Source: an uncultured Eubacteriales bacterium
GTDB taxonomy: Bacteria; Bacillota; Clostridia; Oscillospirales; Acutalibacteraceae
Direction: 5' to 3'
NCBI GenBank assembly: GCA_934700635.1
Contig: CAKUXU010000009.1
Location: 1 to 17,413, forward strand
Length of the DNA stretch: 17,413 nucleotides
Under the pieces are notes generated by a model. That model was not told the origin of the DNA, did no database searches, and saw only the letters and a list, made by a program, of their open reading frames with translations. The position numbers and the translations under genes are program-made. Of the stretch, positions 1 through 9,889 are shown one piece after another (the stretch's first letter is position 1; every line of letters starts with the position of its first letter).

Positions 1-1
1 C

Positions 2-91
2 GTTTTAACAATCCTTATGCTTGTATTATTTGTTGGTCGTTCTTCGGCTCCAAAAGCTTCGGGAATACCTTACGAAAAAGGTGCAAGATAA
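2..91 (+). CDS. C-terminus of probable nucleoside/simple-sugar ABC transporter permease (partial)
   Basis: Frame 2 is open from the window edge to TAA at 89-91 and encodes about 29 residues: a hydrophobic stretch (VLTILMLVLFVG) followed by a basic, Pro/Gly-containing tail ending PKASGIPYEKGAR. This layout, a last membrane helix and then a short cytoplasmic tail close to PKA.G.PYEKG.R, is what I recall for NupQ/YufQ-type permeases that import nucleosides. The next genes are deoC and pdp, and uptake followed by breakdown of nucleosides is a common arrangement. The stop lies only 22 bases before the deoC start, so the two are probably co-transcribed. The assignment rests on the tail motif and context; no catalytic or transport domain is visible in the window. 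Confidence 0.55.
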   Translation, partial: VLTILMLVLFVGRSSAPKASGIPYEKGAR

Positions 92-113
92 ATTTTTAAA
101 GGAGTTAATAATT

Positions 114-761
114 ATGGATATAAAATCTATACTTTCTAAAGTAGACCATACCCTTTTAAAAGTTGATGCAAAATTTGAAGACATTAAAATAATTTGTGAT
201 GAAGCAGTTGAATATAAAACTGCTTCTGTTTGTATAGCTCCGGGATTTGTAAAAGATGCAAAAGACTATTTGAAAAATAAATCAAAAATTTGCACAGTGG
301 TAGGTTTTCCTAATGGATACTCGACTTCTAAGTCTAAAATTTTTGAAACTTACGATGCACTTAGTAACGGTGCAGATGAAATCGATATGGTTGTAAATAT
401 AGGAAAACTAAAAGAAAAAAATTTAAAATATGTTGAAAATGAAATAAAAGATATTAAAAAAACTTGCAATGATAAAATACTTAAAGTTATAATCGAAACG
501 TGTCTTTTAGAGGAAGAAGAAAAAATCACTATGTGTAAAATCGTTTCAAATGCAGGGGCTGATTTCATAAAAACTTCGACTGGATTTTCAAAAAGTGGCG
601 CAAAAATAGAAGATATTTTACTTTTTAAAAAATATTTAAATGATGAAGTTAAAATTAAAGCTGCAGGAGGAATAAAAACTTTAGAAGATGCAGAAGCATT
701 CATAAGTTCTGGTGCTTCAAGACTCGGAACAAGTAGGATTATAAAAATTTTAAAAGGTTGA
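114..761 (+). CDS. deoC: Deoxyribose-phosphate aldolase
   Basis: Class I aldolase (DERA) that splits 2-deoxyribose-5-phosphate into acetaldehyde and glyceraldehyde-3-phosphate, the last step of deoxynucleoside catabolism in the cytoplasm. ATG at 114 follows AAAGGAG (98-104) by nine bases. The open frame extends further upstream, but that part overlaps the preceding gene and lacks homology. The product is 215 residues, near the usual 215-225. Family residues are present: the Schiff-base lysine K153 in DFIKTSTGF, the proton-relay lysine K182 in KAAGGI, and D91 in ADEIDMVVNIG; VGFPNG (63-68) is also typical. It lies between a probable nucleoside permease gene and, after one unusual hydrolase gene, pdp, consistent with a nucleoside-salvage operon. 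No repressor gene or operator was seen. Confidence 0.96.
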   Translation: MDIKSILSKVDHTLLKVDAKFEDIKIICDEAVEYKTASVCIAPGFVKDAKDYLKNKSKICTVVGFPNGYSTSKSKIFETYDALSNGADEIDMVVNIGKLKEKNLKYVENEIKDIKKTCNDKILKVIIETCLLEEEEKITMCKIVSNAGADFIKTSTGFSKSGAKIEDILLFKKYLNDEVKIKAAGGIKTLEDAEAFISSGASRLGTSRIIKILKG

Positions 762-799
762 ATTAATTTAGAAGAATGAATTAAGGGGTGTAGAAAAGT

Positions 800-2155
800 A
801 TGACAGAAAATCAATTAAAATTTGTAGAGTTTATAGTTAAAAATTCTGAGTTTTCAAACGAATTTTATTCATTAGGTACTTTAGATGAAATGTATGAATA
901 TGCAAATAAATTAGTTAAAGATATTACTGAAGAAGAATTTATTGATTTTATGCTTAAATGTGTTTGTATGTATAAAAACACTGAATTGAAAAATTTATCT
1001 GAAGAAGAAATGAAAAATGTTTCTGGGTACGGAATTGGAGCAAAAGCCAAATTTTTATCTTATTTTATGTTGCCTTTTGCTCTTGCACAACCCTTAAGTG
1101 CAGCGAATGTACTTGAAAATAACTATAAAACAAAAAATGAAACGTTTAATTCAAGTAATTTTAAAATAAGTGATCATATTAATTTGCGGTCATTAAAAAA
1201 TAGTAAATTGCTTAATAATAAGCTGGTTAAAATAGGAGCTGTTGCATTACCGTTAACTTTTTTGACAGTTACATCTTTGGCAGTTGGATCTGCTATTTAT
1301 AGAAATTCTGATAATTTTTTTCAAAGGAGTGTAATTGGTGATATTAATGAAATGAGGACCACAAGAGCTACCCCAGATGAAGTTAAATGGGAATATTTGA
1401 GTATCAACCAAAAATTAAAAGGAAAAATTTATACTAGTGCGAATAAACCTTCGAAAGATACTTTAAGCGGAAAATACGTTATATTTTATTCAGGTAGTAA
1501 CGGATCAAATTCGAAATATATTTTTGATATAGCAAAATGGTATACTGACAGAGGTGCTAAAGTTATAGGTGTGGATTATAGAGGTTTCGGAAGTAGTGAA
1601 GAAAGAAAATCAAGTGGAAAAGTAAGGCAAAAAGACATTTATTCAGATGCTCAAGAAATTTATGAATACACAAAAAGTCATTTTAAAGTATCTCCTTCAG
1701 ATATAATAATACATGGGTATTCTCTTGGGGGAGCACCTGCTGCGCATGTTGCTGCCAATATTTCTGAAAGAGGAGAAAATATATGTGGACTTATCCTTCA
1801 AAGTTCGATTAAAAGTTCGGTTAATGCAGCAAAAACGTACTTGGCAGATCAAAAAAGAAATATGTTTGTAAGACTTTGCGGAACAGTAGGTACTTATTTA
1901 TTTTCCGATCAATTTGATTGTGAAAAAGAATTAAAAAGGGTTTTTAAATCTAATCCAAACATTTGTATTGCTATATGCGCAGGGGACGGAAGAGATGGTT
2001 TAAGTCTTGAAAATACAAGCTTGGATAAATTTGCCGAAAAGCTAAATTTTAATAATTTAACTGTTTTTAAAGGTAGTAAAGGTCATGAAAGTATAAATTC
2101 TTCGGCACCTGTAGAAAATTTTGTATTACCAAAAGATATTGAATCTAAAAAATAA
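800..2155 (+). CDS. Alpha/beta hydrolase with N-terminal Nif11-like leader and membrane segments
   Basis: 451 residues; ATG at 800 follows AAGGGG (783-788). Residues 1-55 are a helical, acidic segment resembling Nif11-type leader peptides. LSEEEMKNVSGYG (66-78) has the form of a double-glycine leader end (LSxEELxxVxGG), but the second G is replaced by Y. A hydrophobic stretch follows (84-101, ending LSAAN, signal-peptide-like), and a second is at 146-165. The rest is a serine hydrolase: strand and oxyanion region at 225-235, DYRGFGSS (259-266), nucleophile elbow GYSLGG with S308, and likely catalytic H429 in SKGHES. The acid is probably D396 or D399. Substrate is unknown; known relatives of the hydrolase part include membrane-anchored esterase/peptidase-like BEM46/ABHD-type enzymes. 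It sits inside the deoC-pdp operon, although nothing in the protein points to nucleosides. The leader-hydrolase architecture is inferred from motifs alone. Confidence 0.75.
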   Translation: MTENQLKFVEFIVKNSEFSNEFYSLGTLDEMYEYANKLVKDITEEEFIDFMLKCVCMYKNTELKNLSEEEMKNVSGYGIGAKAKFLSYFMLPFALAQPLSAANVLENNYKTKNETFNSSNFKISDHINLRSLKNSKLLNNKLVKIGAVALPLTFLTVTSLAVGSAIYRNSDNFFQRSVIGDINEMRTTRATPDEVKWEYLSINQKLKGKIYTSANKPSKDTLSGKYVIFYSGSNGSNSKYIFDIAKWYTDRGAKVIGVDYRGFGSSEERKSSGKVRQKDIYSDAQEIYEYTKSHFKVSPSDIIIHGYSLGGAPAAHVAANISERGENICGLILQSSIKSSVNAAKTYLADQKRNMFVRLCGTVGTYLFSDQFDCEKELKRVFKSNPNICIAICAGDGRDGLSLENTSLDKFAEKLNFNNLTVFKGSKGHESINSSAPVENFVLPKDIESKK

Positions 2156-2179
2156 ATTCATTTGAGTAGGGGTTTTAAT

Positions 2180-3511
2180 ATGCGTACTTATGACATAATA
2201 GCTAAAAAAAGAGATGGCGATGAGCTAAATGAATGTGAAATTAGTTTTATTGTTAACGGATATGTAGACGGAAATATTCCTGATTACCAAATGTCAGCTT
2301 TTTTAATGGCTGTTTATTTAAAAGAAATGAGCAATAAAGAAGTAGAATTTTTAACCAAATGTATGCTTAATTCAGGTGAAACGGTAAATTTGTCTGGTAT
2401 TGATGGGATAAAGGTTGATAAACATAGCACAGGGGGCATAGGTGACAAAACAACTTTAATAGTTGCTCCTATTGTTGCCGCATGCGGAGCTAAAGTTGCT
2501 AAAATGTCGGGAAGAGGTCTTGGATATACTGGAGGTACTATTGATAAGCTTGAATCACTTGGTGGAGTAAAAACTGCACTTGAAAGAGAAAAATTTTTTA
2601 ATATAGTCAAAAAAACAGGATGTTGTATAGTCAGTCAAACAGGTAACCTTGTTCCAGCGGATAAAAAAATTTATGCCTTAAGAGATGTTACTGCTACTGT
2701 TGAAAGTATACCTTTAATAGCCTCAAGCATAATGAGTAAAAAACTTGCTTCCGGGGCAGACTGCATTTTGCTTGACGTTAAAGTCGGTGATGGTGCTTTT
2801 ATGAAGAATATAGATGATGCTATTAAACTTTCTAAGATTATGGTAAATATCGGCCATGAATTTGGGAAAAAAGTTACTGCCGCAATAACAAGTATGGACC
2901 AGCCGCTTGGTAATGCTATAGGAAATTTTGTAGAAGTATGGGAAGCTTGCCAGGTTTTAAATGGTAAAGGTCCTAAGGATTTAAAAGAGATTTCTATATA
3001 CCTTTCATCTGAAATGTTAAGGCTTTGCGGTAAAGGCACTTATGAAGAATGTAAAAAAATGGCTTTGAGATCTCTTGAAAATGGAAGTGCCTTCAAAAAA
3101 TTTGCAGAAATGACAGCTCTCCAAGGAAGAACTCAAAGTCTTCCGGCAGAAGAAGTTTACATAAGTGAATCTAAAGTAACATATGAATATTTTTCAGATA
3201 AAAGTGGGTATATATCTAAAATGCAGAGTTCTCTTTTAGGAAAAGCTGCTATGATTTTAGGTGCGGGACGAGAAACAAAAGATGAATATATAGACCCTTA
3301 TGCGGGAATAATTTTAAATAAAAAAGTCGGCGATAAAGTTTCTAAAGGTGAATTGATTGCAACATTGTATTCTTCCAATATGGAAAAATGTAAAATTGCA
3401 GAAGAAATAATAAGAGATGCTATTGAATTTTCGGATAATCCGAGTGAAAAATTACCTTTGATACAAGCCGAAATTAGATTTGAAGGAACAAAAATTCATT
3501 CTTCAATTTAG
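2180..3511 (+). CDS. pdp: Pyrimidine-nucleoside phosphorylase
   Basis: Cytoplasmic enzyme that reversibly cleaves uridine, thymidine or deoxyuridine with phosphate to the free base and (deoxy)ribose-1-phosphate. After phosphopentomutase, the deoxy product feeds the aldolase encoded upstream. ATG at 2180 follows AGGGG (2168-2172) by seven bases; an in-frame TTG at 2162 has no ribosome-binding site. The product is 443 residues (family about 430-440). The phosphate/substrate loop KHSTGGIGDKT is at 81-91, the glycine-rich SGRGLGYTGGTIDKLE at 110-125, and the pyrimidine-binding set R168, S183 and K187 lies in ALRDVTATVESIPLIASSIMSKK. A C-terminal alpha/beta domain includes GIILNKKVGDKV. Thymidine phosphorylase (deoA) is the alternative name; the Gram-positive context favours pdp. 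The gene starts 24 bases after the hydrolase stop and is probably in one operon with deoC. Confidence 0.95.
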   Translation: MRTYDIIAKKRDGDELNECEISFIVNGYVDGNIPDYQMSAFLMAVYLKEMSNKEVEFLTKCMLNSGETVNLSGIDGIKVDKHSTGGIGDKTTLIVAPIVAACGAKVAKMSGRGLGYTGGTIDKLESLGGVKTALEREKFFNIVKKTGCCIVSQTGNLVPADKKIYALRDVTATVESIPLIASSIMSKKLASGADCILLDVKVGDGAFMKNIDDAIKLSKIMVNIGHEFGKKVTAAITSMDQPLGNAIGNFVEVWEACQVLNGKGPKDLKEISIYLSSEMLRLCGKGTYEECKKMALRSLENGSAFKKFAEMTALQGRTQSLPAEEVYISESKVTYEYFSDKSGYISKMQSSLLGKAAMILGAGRETKDEYIDPYAGIILNKKVGDKVSKGELIATLYSSNMEKCKIAEEIIRDAIEFSDNPSEKLPLIQAEIRFEGTKIHSSI

Positions 3512-5512
<2,001 letters not shown>

Positions 5513-5517
5513 ATGTA

Positions 5518-5546
5518 TTGACAAGTTAAAAATAATTTTATATAAT
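5518..5546 (+). promoter_or_regulatory. Perfect-consensus housekeeping promoter
   Basis: TTGACA (5518-5523), a 17-base spacer and TATAAT (5541-5546) match the sigma-A consensus at every position. It begins six bases after the ligA stop and lies about 40 bases before the secreted-protein gene at 5588, so that gene should be transcribed on its own and strongly. Confidence 0.85.
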
Positions 5547-5587
5547 AGAGTCATCTTTATATTAATTTTATTAAAGGTGGTTTGAAA

Positions 5588-6478
5588 ATGAGTTTATTTA
5601 AAAAAATATCTACATTGGTTTTAAGTATGGCTATGGTTGGTCAAGTTTTTCTAACAAATGCAAGTGCGTTACATGGAAACACGCATTATTTTCTTGCTGA
5701 AAGTGCTCTAAATTCTTCGGGCATATCGATTTCAGAAAGTGAAAGATCCTATTTTTTGTCTGGTGCAGTTTATGCAAAAATAGGATTAATGAAATTTGAT
5801 AAAGAAGCAAAAGTAAAGTCTAATTCAAAAAAGTTTATAAATCAAATGAAAAAATTTGCAAAAACACCGGAAGAAAAATGGTTTGTTAAGGGATTTGAAG
5901 CAAATAGATTTCAAGAAAAAAATTCTAAAGGTAAATTTAAAAAGTTTTTAGCAAGATTGAATGATAGCCATCTCGGTAAAAAATGTAGTGAAAGAGATAA
6001 TATAATTAAAGGCTGTTTATGTAGTATGATCGACAAATACTTTGAAATTGTAAAAAATAAATTTATATACACCAAATTAATTGAAAAATTTAATCCTTTA
6101 ATTGTGGCGAAGTTTACTAAAGATAAATTGGGTACAATGGGTTTTATACCAGATTATAGATATTATGAAAGAATAGGAGATAAGTGCAAAAAAATTTTAA
6201 AAGATAGATACAATGAAACAGAAGAAAAAGCTGAAATTAAATTATGTAGTGATCTATTGAAAAAAACATATAAACATTTTGGACTTGAAGTTACTGATGA
6301 AGATATTGAAAATGAAGCTGGAAATTTGATCGGAAGTTATGCTGTAGCTACAAAATGGTTAGCTCAAGGATGTTTCGATAATGATGATGATTTTACAGAA
6401 GAGATGATTTCTTGTATAAAATCAGATTCTGAGAAAATTTATAAAGAATACGCAAAGATTTTGAAATCTGAAAACTAA
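5588..6478 (+). CDS. Secreted protein of unknown function (weak zinc-phospholipase-C-like N-terminus)
   Basis: 296 residues. ATG at 5588 is seven bases after AAAGGTGG (5573-5580); an in-frame TTG at 5582 is too close to that site. The N-terminus is a clear signal peptide: KK, a hydrophobic core at about 8-22, then a likely cut after ASA (near 28). The mature protein starts LHGNTHYFLAESAL, followed by YFLSGA at about 55-60. This faintly recalls the N-terminal His and F..G pattern of bacterial zinc-dependent phospholipase C proteins, but the aspartates and further histidines of that fold are not convincing. The remainder is charged, helical, Lys-rich and has several cysteines. I do not recognise it. 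A perfect promoter upstream and a strong bidirectional terminator downstream make it a single-gene unit, probably highly expressed. Confidence 0.72.
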   Translation: MSLFKKISTLVLSMAMVGQVFLTNASALHGNTHYFLAESALNSSGISISESERSYFLSGAVYAKIGLMKFDKEAKVKSNSKKFINQMKKFAKTPEEKWFVKGFEANRFQEKNSKGKFKKFLARLNDSHLGKKCSERDNIIKGCLCSMIDKYFEIVKNKFIYTKLIEKFNPLIVAKFTKDKLGTMGFIPDYRYYERIGDKCKKILKDRYNETEEKAEIKLCSDLLKKTYKHFGLEVTDEDIENEAGNLIGSYAVATKWLAQGCFDNDDDFTEEMISCIKSDSEKIYKEYAKILKSEN

Positions 6479-6499
6479 ACATATTTTTCTGCATATAAA

Positions 6500-6535
6500 A
6501 AGCCTTGGCAAAACTAGCCAAGGCTTTTATTTTTA
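6500..6535. terminator. Bidirectional intrinsic terminator
   Basis: Perfect 10-bp stem AAGCCTTGGC (6500-6509) and GCCAAGGCTT (6517-6526) with a 7-base loop. TTTTATTTTTATTT follows on the plus strand, and AAAA precedes the stem, giving a short U-tract for the opposite strand. It separates the secreted-protein gene from the convergent pseudogene ending at 6533. Confidence 0.9.
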
Positions 6536-7297
6536 TTTATTGTTTTTTTCATATTCCTGTTGATATTCAAATGCTTTTGTTATCCAAGAAGATTTCTTTT
6601 TAGGATTTTCAGGTTTGACCTTTTTTCCTTTATATTTTAAAGAACATTCAGCCGCTTTTTTTAATTCGTCACTTAGAGATGATTTTAAAATTTCTGAATT
6701 TTCTAAATTATTAAGAACTCCCATTGTAATTATACTCTTGGTGTCTAAAGCTCCGCTTGAATATAAATCGCTTAAAAGTTTGCCAAGTTTTTTTATTTCT
6801 GCATTTTTGCCACTTGGATTATTTAAAAGATTATTTATTTTTGGAACTAAAATTTCTTTTATAAATACAGTTGATCTAAATTCACTGTATTTTTCTTTTT
6901 CTGTTTGAATTTTTTCTTTTATTTCCGGGAAAATATTTACCATTCTGTTTGCAAAGAATAATCCGGGTGAATTTTCACGATTTTGTGAATTTCTTTTTTT
7001 AAATTGTTTAGAATTATTTTTATTTGTTGAAATAATAATACTTATAAAATCTTCTGTTATCATTTTTAGATCTTTACTCGAAATATTTTCTTCATCGAAC
7101 ATCCATGAAGAAAGCATTTTTTCGGAATCTTCAAAAATTTCTTTTAAAATAATTACTTTTTTATTTTCATTTTTTTGAATCTCGTAAACTTTGTCTTACT
7201 TTTCTATTTTAAATCATTTGTCCTTAATAGTGCTTGTTTTTAATACTTCAGAAATTTTTTCTCGAATAGTTTCAAAATAATTTTTGTTCAAAATCAT
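6533..7297 (-). pseudogene. Unrecognised gene broken by two in-frame stops
   Basis: The minus-strand frame can be read from ATG at 7297-7295, preceded by AAGGAG (7308-7303), to TAA at 6535-6533: about 254 codons. It is interrupted by TGA at 7216-7214 and TAA at 7198-7196, six codons apart. Before the stops it reads MILNKNYFETIREKISEVLK; after them KVYEIQKNENKKVIILKE and on through an open stretch. The uninterrupted part from ATG at 7117 would be 194 residues, but that ATG lacks a good ribosome-binding site. The protein is highly charged, Lys/Asn/Glu-rich and helical, with no signal peptide, membrane helix or known motif. I do not recognise the family. Because one stop is TAA, recoding of TGA alone would not rescue it. 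Reinitiation at 7117 to make a shortened product is possible but weakly supported. Confidence 0.65.
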
Positions 7298-7482
7298 TTC
7301 AGCTCCTTATTATGTTTCATAGTAGAAATAATATCACGTTTATGATTTTAATATAAAACTGAAAAAATGTCACTTAATTAACCAAAAATTTCTTTTGTGT
7401 AATTTTGTTAAAATGCAAATAATAAAATATATAACATTTTTATGAATTTTTTCTTGAAGATTTTATTTGGGAGGTGCTGGAG

Positions 7483-8727
7483 TTGAAAAAATATATTAGA
7501 TATTCACTTTATATTTTTGCTTTTTTTATATCTATTATTTTTGTGGGATCTTATTATATTTCTTTGAAATTACCTGATTTTTACCATGTTGATGCGGGTG
7601 AAAGTTTGAATTTTTCTGTTTATCCTTTTTCAGTTGTATCTGAAAGACCGATTGCAGAGTGTATTTCTTCGGGATTAAATTCTTCAGAAAAACATGAAAG
7701 TTATTCAGGAAAATTAATGTTTATGAACTTGTTCCCAATGAAAAATGTAAAAATAGATGTTTCAGAAAGCAAAAAAGTAGTTCCTTGCGGAGTGCCTTTT
7801 GGGGTTAAGCTTTATACTAAGGGGGCTGTTATTGTTGGTACTTCTAGCGTAAAATCTGAAAATGAGACTATAGAGCCTTGGAGTTTGGCTGGGATAAAAA
7901 AGGGAGATGTTATAGTTGAAGGAAACGGAAAAGAAATTTCAAATAATGATGATTTAGAAAATATAATACAAAACTCTAACGGAGATAAAATAACTTTCAA
8001 AATAATAAGGGAAGACAGTGAATTTTCTACGGATTTAAAACCTATTAAGTCTATCGAAGATAATAAATATCGTATAGGAGCATGGGTTAGAGACAGCTCG
8101 GCTGGAATAGGAACGCTTACATTTTTTGATAGCGAAAACAAAACATTTGCAGGACTTGGTCATGGTATATGTGATGTTGATACTGCTGAGTTATTGCCTC
8201 TTGCCCACGGAGACATTGTAGAAGCTTCGATAACAAGTGTAGTTAAAAGTTTTCCGGGAATGCCTGGGGAATTAAAAGGCTGCTTTACAAACCCTGAATC
8301 AATAGGATCAATTTTAGTAAATAATGAAACGGGTCTTTATGGGAAATTTTCTAAGAATATCCCTTTTGAAAAAGAAATATCTGTTTCTCCGAAACAAAAT
8401 GTCAAAAAGGGTTCAGCAAAAATTTTAACTACTATAGAAGGTGGAAATCCTATGCTTTACGACATAAACATTGATTCTATTAATTATGATGTTACTATTC
8501 CAACGAAAAACATGAAAATTTCAGTTACTGACCCGAAACTAATAGAAAAAACAGGAGGAATAGTACAAGGTATGAGCGGTAGTCCTATAATTCAAAATGG
8601 ATGCTTGGTAGGAGCGGTTACACATGTATTTGTTAATAACCCTACTAGAGGATATGCTATATTTGCAGAAACAATGACGACAAATTCCAACTTTTTTCTT
8701 AATTTAGAGTATAAAAATATTTCGTGA
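7483..8727 (+). CDS. spoIVB: SpoIVB sporulation serine peptidase (S55 family)
   Basis: Secreted or membrane-tethered protease made in the forespore that cleaves SpoIVFA in the intermembrane space and so triggers pro-sigma-K processing in the mother cell. I chose TTG at 7483, eight bases after GGGAGG (7469-7474); the in-frame GTG at 7474 lies inside that site. The product is 414 residues. A single N-terminal membrane helix is at about 7-27, a PDZ domain at about 105-186 (GIKKGDVIVEGNGKEI), and an S55 peptidase domain after that. Triad candidates are H227 in GLGHG, D350 in VTDPKL and S365 in QGMSGSP; the Asp-Ser spacing of 15 equals that of the B. subtilis enzyme. spo0A lies directly downstream, the classic order. 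I could not find a convincing sigma-G promoter in the 185 bases upstream. Confidence 0.95.
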   Translation: MKKYIRYSLYIFAFFISIIFVGSYYISLKLPDFYHVDAGESLNFSVYPFSVVSERPIAECISSGLNSSEKHESYSGKLMFMNLFPMKNVKIDVSESKKVVPCGVPFGVKLYTKGAVIVGTSSVKSENETIEPWSLAGIKKGDVIVEGNGKEISNNDDLENIIQNSNGDKITFKIIREDSEFSTDLKPIKSIEDNKYRIGAWVRDSSAGIGTLTFFDSENKTFAGLGHGICDVDTAELLPLAHGDIVEASITSVVKSFPGMPGELKGCFTNPESIGSILVNNETGLYGKFSKNIPFEKEISVSPKQNVKKGSAKILTTIEGGNPMLYDINIDSINYDVTIPTKNMKISVTDPKLIEKTGGIVQGMSGSPIIQNGCLVGAVTHVFVNNPTRGYAIFAETMTTNSNFFLNLEYKNIS

Positions 8728-8740
8728 AAAATAACTTATT

Positions 8741-8810
8741 TTGACATTCTATATGAATAATTTTTATTTACTGGAAAACCATTGACATTTTTGGTAATTT
8801 ATGTAAATAT
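8741..8810 (+). promoter_or_regulatory. Two candidate -35 elements upstream of spo0A
   Basis: In the 117-base spoIVB-spo0A gap there are two exact TTGACA hexamers, at 8741-8746 and 8782-8787. The first has TTTATT (8763-8768) 16 bases on; the second has TAAATA (8804-8809) 16 bases on. Both -10 matches are partial. spo0A is known in other species to use more than one promoter (sigma-A and sigma-H). I saw no clear sigma-H site or terminator here, so some read-through from spoIVB is possible. Confidence 0.45.
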
Positions 8811-8844
8811 AAATATCATAAAAAAATTATTAGGAGGAAAAATT

Positions 8845-9639
8845 ATGCAAAATACGTTAAAAATACTAACGTCAGAAGATTGCATCGAATTCAGCAGAGA
8901 AGCCTTAGAAATGTTCAAGCATTATTCTATGGATTTATCATTTTTGCCCAAAGATGGTTTTAAAATCATCGAGATAATCGAAAATTCTTCCCCAGATATA
9001 GTTTTGATTGACTTATTTATGCCTCGCATTGATGCAATAGGTATAATCAATACTATAAGAAAAAACAGACGTATAGAGATGCCGACATTTATTGTGGTTT
9101 CCGGTTTTGGGAGACCTTCTCTTGAAAGAGAAGTAATGTCTGCAGGGGCCTCCTATTTTCTTGTTAAGCCTGTTAATTTTTCGGATATCATAGAAAAAAT
9201 ACTTCAAATTTCGTACAGTAAAGAAAGGCTTGCTAAAAGTTCACAGCAAAGTACACCTGTTCCTTTACATAAAGAGAGTTTAAGTCATTTAGATGTTAAA
9301 ATAACCGAAGTACTTCATCAAATAGGAGTTCCTGCACATATAAAAGGGTACCATTATTTAAGAGATTCTATTAAAATGTCGATTGAAACGCCTGATATAA
9401 TAAATTCCGTTACTAAACGACTTTATCCAGCGGTTGCTCAAAACTTTGAAACAACTTCATCTAGGGTTGAGAGAGCAATAAGACACGCTATAGAAGTGGC
9501 TTGGGATAGAGGAGATGTCGATGTGCTTAATTCTTATTTCGGATACACTATTCATACTTCTCGAGGTAAACCGACAAATTCTGAATTTATTGCAATGATT
9601 AGCGACAGACTTAGACTTCAAATGCTTTCTGCAGGTTAA
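8845..9639 (+). CDS. spo0A: Sporulation master regulator Spo0A
   Basis: Response regulator that, once phosphorylated, binds 0A boxes and commits the cell to sporulation. ATG at 8845 follows TAGGAGGA (8831-8838); the open frame begins earlier but without a ribosome-binding site. The product is 264 residues (B. subtilis 267). The receiver (1-125) has phospho-acceptor D56 in LIDLFMP, acidic pair E11/D12 where most relatives have D/D, S86 at the switch position, and K108 in FLVKP. The linker is 126-147. The C-terminal DNA-binding domain is strongly conserved: GVPAHIKGYHYLRD (161-174), recognition helix SSRVERAIRHAIEVAW (205-220) and KPTNSEFIAM (242-251). The receiver is clearly more divergent than the output domain. 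A terminator follows, so it ends its transcript. Confidence 0.97.
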   Translation: MQNTLKILTSEDCIEFSREALEMFKHYSMDLSFLPKDGFKIIEIIENSSPDIVLIDLFMPRIDAIGIINTIRKNRRIEMPTFIVVSGFGRPSLEREVMSAGASYFLVKPVNFSDIIEKILQISYSKERLAKSSQQSTPVPLHKESLSHLDVKITEVLHQIGVPAHIKGYHYLRDSIKMSIETPDIINSVTKRLYPAVAQNFETTSSRVERAIRHAIEVAWDRGDVDVLNSYFGYTIHTSRGKPTNSEFIAMISDRLRLQMLSAG

Positions 9640-9661
9640 AACATCATTTTATGTTTATTTA

Positions 9662-9696
9662 TGACTGACTTTATTTTTTAATGTCAGTCAATTTTT
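9662..9696 (+). terminator. Terminator after spo0A
   Basis: Perfect 8-bp stem TGACTGAC (9662-9669) and GTCAGTCA (9683-9690) with a 13-base A/T loop, followed by ATTTTTA. The stem is short and the U-run modest, so termination may be incomplete. Confidence 0.65.
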
Positions 9697-9757
9697 ATGA
9701 CTAAATTCATATTTAAAAAAGTGTTTTTGTATATTTTACTGTTTTTTTAATTTTTAG

Positions 9758-9786
9758 TTGACAAATAAATAAAAAGGTGTTATATT
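9758..9786 (+). promoter_or_regulatory. Near-consensus housekeeping promoter
   Basis: TTGACA (9758-9763), a 17-base spacer and TATATT (9781-9786; five of six). Transcription should start near 9793, giving a leader of almost 100 bases before the ATG at 9890. Confidence 0.8.
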
Positions 9787-9800
9787 ATATACATGTTATG

Positions 9801-9883
9801 AATTAGTAGAAAGTTCATTCAATCGCTACTAATTAATTATAACAAATAAAGTTTTAAAAGATTTGTATAAATTAGTAGGAGGA
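9801..9883 (+). promoter_or_regulatory. 5' leader with mutually exclusive hairpins at the ribosome-binding site
   Basis: AATTAGTAG occurs twice, at 9801-9809 and at 9870-9878, the second running straight into the Shine-Dalgarno (AGGAGGA, 9877-9883). Its exact complement CTACTAATT lies between them at 9826-9834. The complement can therefore form a 9-bp stem either with the upstream copy (loop 16) or with the copy touching the ribosome-binding site (loop 35), but not with both. This is the geometry of a translational switch. It resembles no riboswitch class I know, and the short A/U-rich stems could also suit a temperature-responsive element. The repeats are seen directly; the regulatory role is inferred. 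Confidence 0.5.
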
Positions 9884-9889
9884 ATTATT

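Noticed and set aside
350..814. Minus-strand open frame of 154 codons opposite deoC
   Set aside because: Shadow of the deoC coding frame, with no ribosome-binding site and a composition that mirrors the real gene.
2671..3039. Minus-strand open frame opposite pdp
   Set aside because: Antisense shadow of a well-conserved enzyme; no start signals or recognisable protein.
7196..7216. Recoding of TGA (as Trp or selenocysteine) to rescue the minus-strand gene
   Set aside because: A TAA stop lies six codons away in the same frame, and the other genes here do not use internal TGA.
7298..7482. Sigma-G promoter for spoIVB
   Set aside because: The best pair (TGCAAA near 7414 and CATTTTT near 7435) has a spacer of about 15 bases and a poor -10, so I did not annotate it.
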